From Gammaproteobacteria bacterium (lineage in GTDB: Bacteria > Pseudomonadota > Gammaproteobacteria > Acidiferrobacterales > SZUA-150): 17,773 bases of DNA. The DNA lies in assembly GCA_029880755.1 (NCBI GenBank), contig JAOUNW010000021.1:1-17773 (forward strand), written 5' to 3'. The notes below the pieces were generated by a model. That model was not told the origin of the DNA. It did not search any database and saw only the letters and a program-made list of their open reading frames with translations. Position numbers and translations under genes: made by a program. Below are positions 14,817-17,773 of this stretch, piece by piece; positions within the stretch are counted from its first letter, which is position 1, and each line of letters opens with the position of its first letter.

Positions 14817-15572
14817 CTACTCCTTACCCGTGGGCTCCAGCGGCAAATCGAGATTCTTGCGCAGCGAATCACCGCGCAATTCAATCCGATGCGCCCGGTG
14901 TACCAGGCGATCGAGAATGGCATCGGCCACCGTCGGATCACCGATGTATTCGTGCCACTGATCGACGGGTAACTGCGAAGTGATCAGGATTGAACCGCCG
15001 CCAATGCGATCGTCAATCAACTCCAGCAACTCATGTCGTCCACGATTGGTCATTGGCGCCAAGGCCCAGTCATCGAGGATCAGTAGATCGACTCTCGCGA
15101 GCTTGTTACGCAGCTTGATAATGCTGCCGTCACCAACGGCGATCTCAAGGTCTTCGAGTAGCCGGGACAGTCGTGTGTAAATCACGGAAAAGCCCTTGCG
15201 TGTTGCTTGCTGACCGAAGGCGCAGCCGAGCCAAGTCTTGCCAACGCCGGTCGGCCCGGTGATGATGGCGTTGAGGTGGCGCTCGATCCAGTCGCAGGTG
15301 GCCAAGTTGGCCGCTACCTGGCGATCAAGGCCGCGCTTGGCCCGGAAATCGATGTCCTCAGGGCAGGCTGAGACCTTGAGCTTGGCAGCACGGTATAGGC
15401 GTTGTTGTTTCTTGTTATTCCGTTCATACACCTGGGCCTCGACACACAGTCCAAAGCGTTCCTCAAAACCAAGCTCCTGCAGTGAGGCATTACCGCGTTG
15501 TTCTTCCAGCGCCCTGGCCATGCCGTTGAGTTTCAGTGCTCGCAAGTTATCAATCGTTTGTTGTATCAACAT
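14817..15572 (-). CDS. istB: IstB-like transposition helper ATPase
   Basis: This 251-residue AAA+ ATPase is of IS21/DnaC type. It has an N-terminal helical domain (LRALKLNGMARALEEQ), Walker A GPTGVGKT (106-113), Walker B LLILDDWAL (163-171), and an ITSQLPVDQWHEYI sensor-1 region (197-210) ending in DPTVADAILDRLVHRAHRIEL, the signature end of IstB proteins. It should assemble on target DNA and stimulate the IstA-like transposase. It starts 3 bases after the transposase stop, with GGGAGG inside the last codons of that gene, so the two are translated together. Length and motifs are those of intact family members. In this element the next gene, only 3 bases on, is primase-like rather than the end of the insertion sequence. 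Confidence 0.95.
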   Translation of the reverse strand: MLIQQTIDNLRALKLNGMARALEEQRGNASLQELGFEERFGLCVEAQVYERNNKKQQRLYRAAKLKVSACPEDIDFRAKRGLDRQVAANLATCDWIERHLNAIITGPTGVGKTWLGCAFGQQATRKGFSVIYTRLSRLLEDLEIAVGDGSIIKLRNKLARVDLLILDDWALAPMTNRGRHELLELIDDRIGGGSILITSQLPVDQWHEYIGDPTVADAILDRLVHRAHRIELRGDSLRKNLDLPLEPTGKE

Positions 15573-15575
15573 GGT

Positions 15576-17102
15576 TTACCTCCCGTTCGAGTAATAGGCG
15601 GGGCCGCGCACGTTGTCGTGCAGCGGCAGATTGACCTGGATTGGGATCGGGTTCTCATCCGCGTCGGTCAGACCCCGCTGCAAAATCGAGCGAATGCTTT
15701 TAACGGTCAGCGAACCGATGCGCTGTGCTCGTTTACAGGCCGCTTCAAACTGATCGTGCCCGTAGTCCTTGGCGAGCTTTTTCAACGATACGCATGGGCC
15801 AATGCCGAGCATCTCGTAGGGTCGACTATCGAACTGGTGCTGCACCGCTGCCACTGACGCCTCGCCAATCGGCTTGGCCCATTCGAGCAATGTCTCGGCC
15901 GATAATTCAGCATAGTGGCGGTGTGCCTGAGGCTGATGATCTTTAGTCGTGGTATGCCCGCCAATTTCGCGGCTTCGCACATGCGTAGCAATGCGCCGAC
16001 CACGACAGAACAGTTCTACGGTCGTACCCGTTACCCGCGCCTCAACCTGCTCACCGACGAGCTCATGCGGTACCGAGTAATGATGATTGTGGGCACAGAA
16101 ATGATAATCGGGCCCGATTTTACGTGTTGATGTCCATTCGGCATACTCGAACATTTGTCCCGGTAACGGCTGCAAGAGCGGTTTGTCGAGCTGCTCAAAT
16201 CGAACATGCCGGTTGTCGGGCAGACGCTTGAATGGCCGTTCATTGAGCTCGCGCAACAACCCGCTGATCACAGCGTTGATCTCTTCGATACTGAAAAACT
16301 TTCGATGCCGCAATCGAGCAGTGACCCACCTGGACACCAACAGCACGCCACCTTCAGCCTTGGACTTGTCCTTTGGCTTTCGAACCCGGGCCGGGACGAT
16401 GATGATCCTGTAGTGCTTGCTCTGCTCAAGATAGGTCCGATTAAATACTGGCTCGTTCCCTGGGCATATCACCGCAGCCTTTAGGTTGTCAGGAACCACG
16501 ACCTGAGGGACCCCACCGAAAAAGCGGTACATACGATTGTGAGCATCAATCCAGTCCGGCGTGGATTGCGAACGCACCGCATAGGCAAACGTGTAGTTAG
16601 ATGCCCCGAGTACACCGACGAATATTTGAGCACGTAGCTCCTCGCCAGTTTCCAGGTTTATATAGGGGATAGTGCTGCCGGCAAAATCGACGAAGACGCA
16701 TTCTCCCGCGCGATGCGTCTGGCGCATGGTAACGTCGAGCTTTCTGACGAACTGACGATAGTAATGTGTGAACTGGGAATAGGAATAGGTGTTGTCCGGA
16801 AAGGATAACCGGTATTCCTCCCAAAGCAATTGCAACGTTACATGAGGTAATTGTAATTCGCGATGGACGCTGGCCCAATCCGGTACATGCTTGGTTTCAA
16901 TGCGAAAACGTTTTGTTTTTAAGAGAAACTCGATCGCCGTATCGTCGAGATCATTGACTGCAGTCCAGGATAAATTCGTTTTTTCAATGATCAGTCGATA
17001 GCGACGTACGGTATTGGTAGAAACCCCAATCAGTTTCGCAATCTCCCCATTGGTTCGATGGGTTGTCATGATCAATCGAAGACATTCTCGATGTTTGTTC
17101 AT
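15576..17102 (-). CDS. istA: IstA-like IS21-family DDE transposase
   Basis: This 508-residue transposase has an N-terminal helix-turn-helix (about 14-38, TNGEIAKLIGVSTNTVRRYR) and an intact rve-type catalytic core: Asp139 in VFVDFAG, Asp205 in VVPDNLKAA and Glu250 in SKAEGGV. A C-terminal beta-barrel-like region follows (about 345-400, YHFCAHNHHYSVPHELVG). It should cut and join element ends with the help of the adjacent IstB-like ATPase. The frame opens further upstream to 17171, but the ATG at 17102 has a strong GAGGTGA ribosome site 5-6 bases before it and gives the usual IstA N-terminus. It is the first gene of the five-gene operon. The core looks functional. Upstream inverted repeats at 17136-17150 and 17186-17207 may be binding or recombination sites. 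Confidence 0.93.
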   Translation of the reverse strand: MNKHRECLRLIMTTHRTNGEIAKLIGVSTNTVRRYRLIIEKTNLSWTAVNDLDDTAIEFLLKTKRFRIETKHVPDWASVHRELQLPHVTLQLLWEEYRLSFPDNTYSYSQFTHYYRQFVRKLDVTMRQTHRAGECVFVDFAGSTIPYINLETGEELRAQIFVGVLGASNYTFAYAVRSQSTPDWIDAHNRMYRFFGGVPQVVVPDNLKAAVICPGNEPVFNRTYLEQSKHYRIIIVPARVRKPKDKSKAEGGVLLVSRWVTARLRHRKFFSIEEINAVISGLLRELNERPFKRLPDNRHVRFEQLDKPLLQPLPGQMFEYAEWTSTRKIGPDYHFCAHNHHYSVPHELVGEQVEARVTGTTVELFCRGRRIATHVRSREIGGHTTTKDHQPQAHRHYAELSAETLLEWAKPIGEASVAAVQHQFDSRPYEMLGIGPCVSLKKLAKDYGHDQFEAACKRAQRIGSLTVKSIRSILQRGLTDADENPIPIQVNLPLHDNVRGPAYYSNGR

Positions 17103-17135
17103 TTTGTCACCTCGCCCCAGACAAAGGGCTGCCAG

Positions 17136-17150
17136 GGTTCGTACAGAACC
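17136..17150. repeat. inverted repeat upstream of istA
   Basis: GGTTC (17136-17140) and GAACC (17146-17150) surround GTACA. Allowing mismatches, the arms extend to about 9 bases (CCAGGGTTC against GAACCGTTG). It lies about 35 bases upstream of the istA ATG, where it could be an operator, an RNA hairpin or a recombinase site. Confidence 0.4.
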
Positions 17151-17185
17151 GTTGTCAAATTCAAAGCACAAGGGTAAGCGTCACC

Positions 17186-17207
17186 ACAGCGGAACGTTAT
17201 CCGCCGT
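17186..17207. repeat. inverted repeat with XerC-like geometry
   Basis: ACAGCGGA (17186-17193) and TCCGCCGT (17200-17207) are inverted with one mismatch around a 6-base centre, ACGTTA. Arms around a 6-8 base crossover region are the layout of core sites of Xer-type tyrosine recombinases, and the element encodes one. Use as a recombination site is inferred. Confidence 0.4.
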
Positions 17208-17214
17208 AAAGGCT

Positions 17215-17310
17215 TGACAAGAGGGACGATTGGGACGACACTGCAGACATCGACAGCACATCGATATTCTACAGAATCAGGCCTGAGAGTGACCGCTCTC
17301 GGGCCTTTTT
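17215..17310 (+). ncRNA. candidate structured noncoding RNA
   Basis: On the plus strand, opposite to all nearby genes, a TTGACA (17215-17220) is followed by sequence that can form three hairpins in a row: ATCGA/TCGAT (17249-17265), ATTC/GAAT (17266-17277) and the GC-rich terminator stem at 17280-17305. No open frame of note lies there. The -10 (GACACT at 17237-17242) is poor, so the promoter is doubtful. Two GGGACGA repeats (17223-17229 and 17232-17238) overlap the promoter region and could instead be transposase-binding sites. If real, the RNA is about 65 bases long. Confidence 0.32.
17280..17310 (+). terminator. rho-independent terminator, plus strand
   Basis: GGCCTGAGAG (17280-17289) pairs with CTCTCGGGCC (17296-17305) apart from one T-G wobble, around a 6-base loop, and is followed by five T. 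The U-tract is only on the plus strand, so it does not end the minus-strand gene at 17384-17680. No plus-strand protein gene lies before it. Confidence 0.75.
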
Positions 17311-17383
17311 CGTTCCGGGCCTCGTGTTTGGTTTAGTTGCTACCGGTACTACTTGGTTACGCTAGTTCAAATAACTACCTCCC

Positions 17384-17680
17384 TTAGTTTGTTTCCAGAT
17401 CTTTCTGTAACTCTTCATGGCTTTCCGGGTCGCACTGCTCGGCCAGCCACCGGGCCACGTCGATGGCAAGCGCAAACCGTCCCCGGCGATTCTCGAGCTT
17501 AAACAACGGTACCGGGATATTGCCTCGCATCGCCGCCTGGCGCAGTGCGTTCATGCTCGGGTAGCCGAGTGCCCGTCGAAGAGAATCCCCCGTTAGTACC
17601 GGCCCAAACTGCTCCAGGAGACTCGATTCGAGCCGCCTGGCGAGCTGGTTTTCGGTGCTGCGTTTTTTGATTCTAGCCAT
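17384..17680 (-). CDS. small MerR/AlpA-like DNA-binding protein
   Basis: This protein of about 98 residues is basic at the N-terminus (MARIKKRSTENQLARRLE) and has a winged-helix-like body: LTGDSLRRALGYPSMNALRQAA (about 31-52), a turn RGNIPVPLFKL, and a wing-like RRGRFALAIDVARWLAEQ. This pattern resembles the small excisionase/AlpA-type regulators of mobile elements, which would fit the tyrosine recombinase downstream. The family name is not certain. The frame extends to a TTG at 17728, but the ATG at 17680 is preferred: it has AGGA just upstream and starts the conserved-looking part. It is on the same strand as istA, with about 280 bases between, and could be the first gene of the element or a flanking gene. 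Confidence 0.6.
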   Translation of the reverse strand: MARIKKRSTENQLARRLESSLLEQFGPVLTGDSLRRALGYPSMNALRQAAMRGNIPVPLFKLENRRGRFALAIDVARWLAEQCDPESHEELQKDLETN

Positions 17681-17773
17681 ATCCTGTCGTGACCATTCGT
17701 TTCGCCCGATTCTAGAAAAACTTTTCAAATACAGCTAGATAGCACACAATTAGAATTTCGTTACACTACGTAA

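Larger units (their letters stand above)
10830..17680 (-). mobile_element. composite mobile element: IstAB-like + primase/helicase-like + tyrosine recombinase
   Basis: Five minus-strand genes form one tight unit: IstA-like transposase, IstB-like ATPase, CHC2/TOPRIM primase-like protein, P-loop ATPase with winged helix, and tyrosine recombinase. The gaps are 3 and 3 bases, then overlaps of 23 and 3 bases. A small DNA-binding protein gene (17384-17680) lies upstream and may belong to it. IS21-family elements normally carry only istA and istB, so the three extra genes make this a larger element. I searched by eye for inverted repeats or target duplications near 10809-10860 and 17103-17773 and found none, so the edges given are only gene edges. 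Confidence 0.6.

Overview
The window looks like chromosomal DNA of a free-living gammaproteobacterium. This is inference from gene content: a methyl-accepting chemoreceptor with two stand-alone globins, a DsrC/TusE-family protein, a short PstS-like periplasmic protein beside a porin remnant, Rhs tips and an IS21-type transposase. No rRNA, tRNA or species-specific gene is present, so the genus cannot be named.

Region 1 (1-3660, minus strand) is ordinary chromosome. A transmembrane chemoreceptor is followed by two paralogous single-domain globins that both keep TyrB10, PheCD1, GlnE7 and the proximal HisF8. This looks like a sensing operon in which the heme protein is not fused to the receptor. 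A separate unit encodes a small PstS-like periplasmic protein with a clear terminator, preceded by the 3' remnant of an outer-membrane porin gene. At 3907-4329 (plus strand) lies a DsrC-family protein without the C-terminal cysteines needed for sulfur transfer.

Region 2 (4516-6587, minus strand) holds two tandem orphan Rhs C-terminal cassettes. Each has the same ~340 bp Rhs-core-end/linker repeat, a different C-terminal tip, and a small downstream gene whose Shine-Dalgarno overlaps the tip's stop codon. The small genes are candidate immunity genes. Neither cassette has the large Rhs shell gene in front of it.

Region 3 (6718-10808) is a defence-type locus: an AAA+ ATPase and a large subtilisin-like protease matching the IetAS pair. 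A divergent XRE-type HTH regulator sits beside it, with a paired ATGCAT motif between them.

Region 4 (10830-17773, minus strand) is the most unusual part. Five tightly packed, mostly overlapping or abutting genes encode an IstA-like DDE transposase, an IstB-like ATPase, a CHC2-zinc-finger primase-like protein with a degenerate TOPRIM site, a P-loop ATPase/helicase-like protein with a C-terminal winged helix, and a XerC-like tyrosine recombinase translationally coupled by ATGA. Upstream lie a small DNA-binding protein gene and a noncoding interval. The interval has two inverted repeats and a plus-strand run of hairpins ending in a canonical terminator. Together this suggests a composite mobile element that joins DDE transposition, a replication module and tyrosine recombination. 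Its outer ends were not found.
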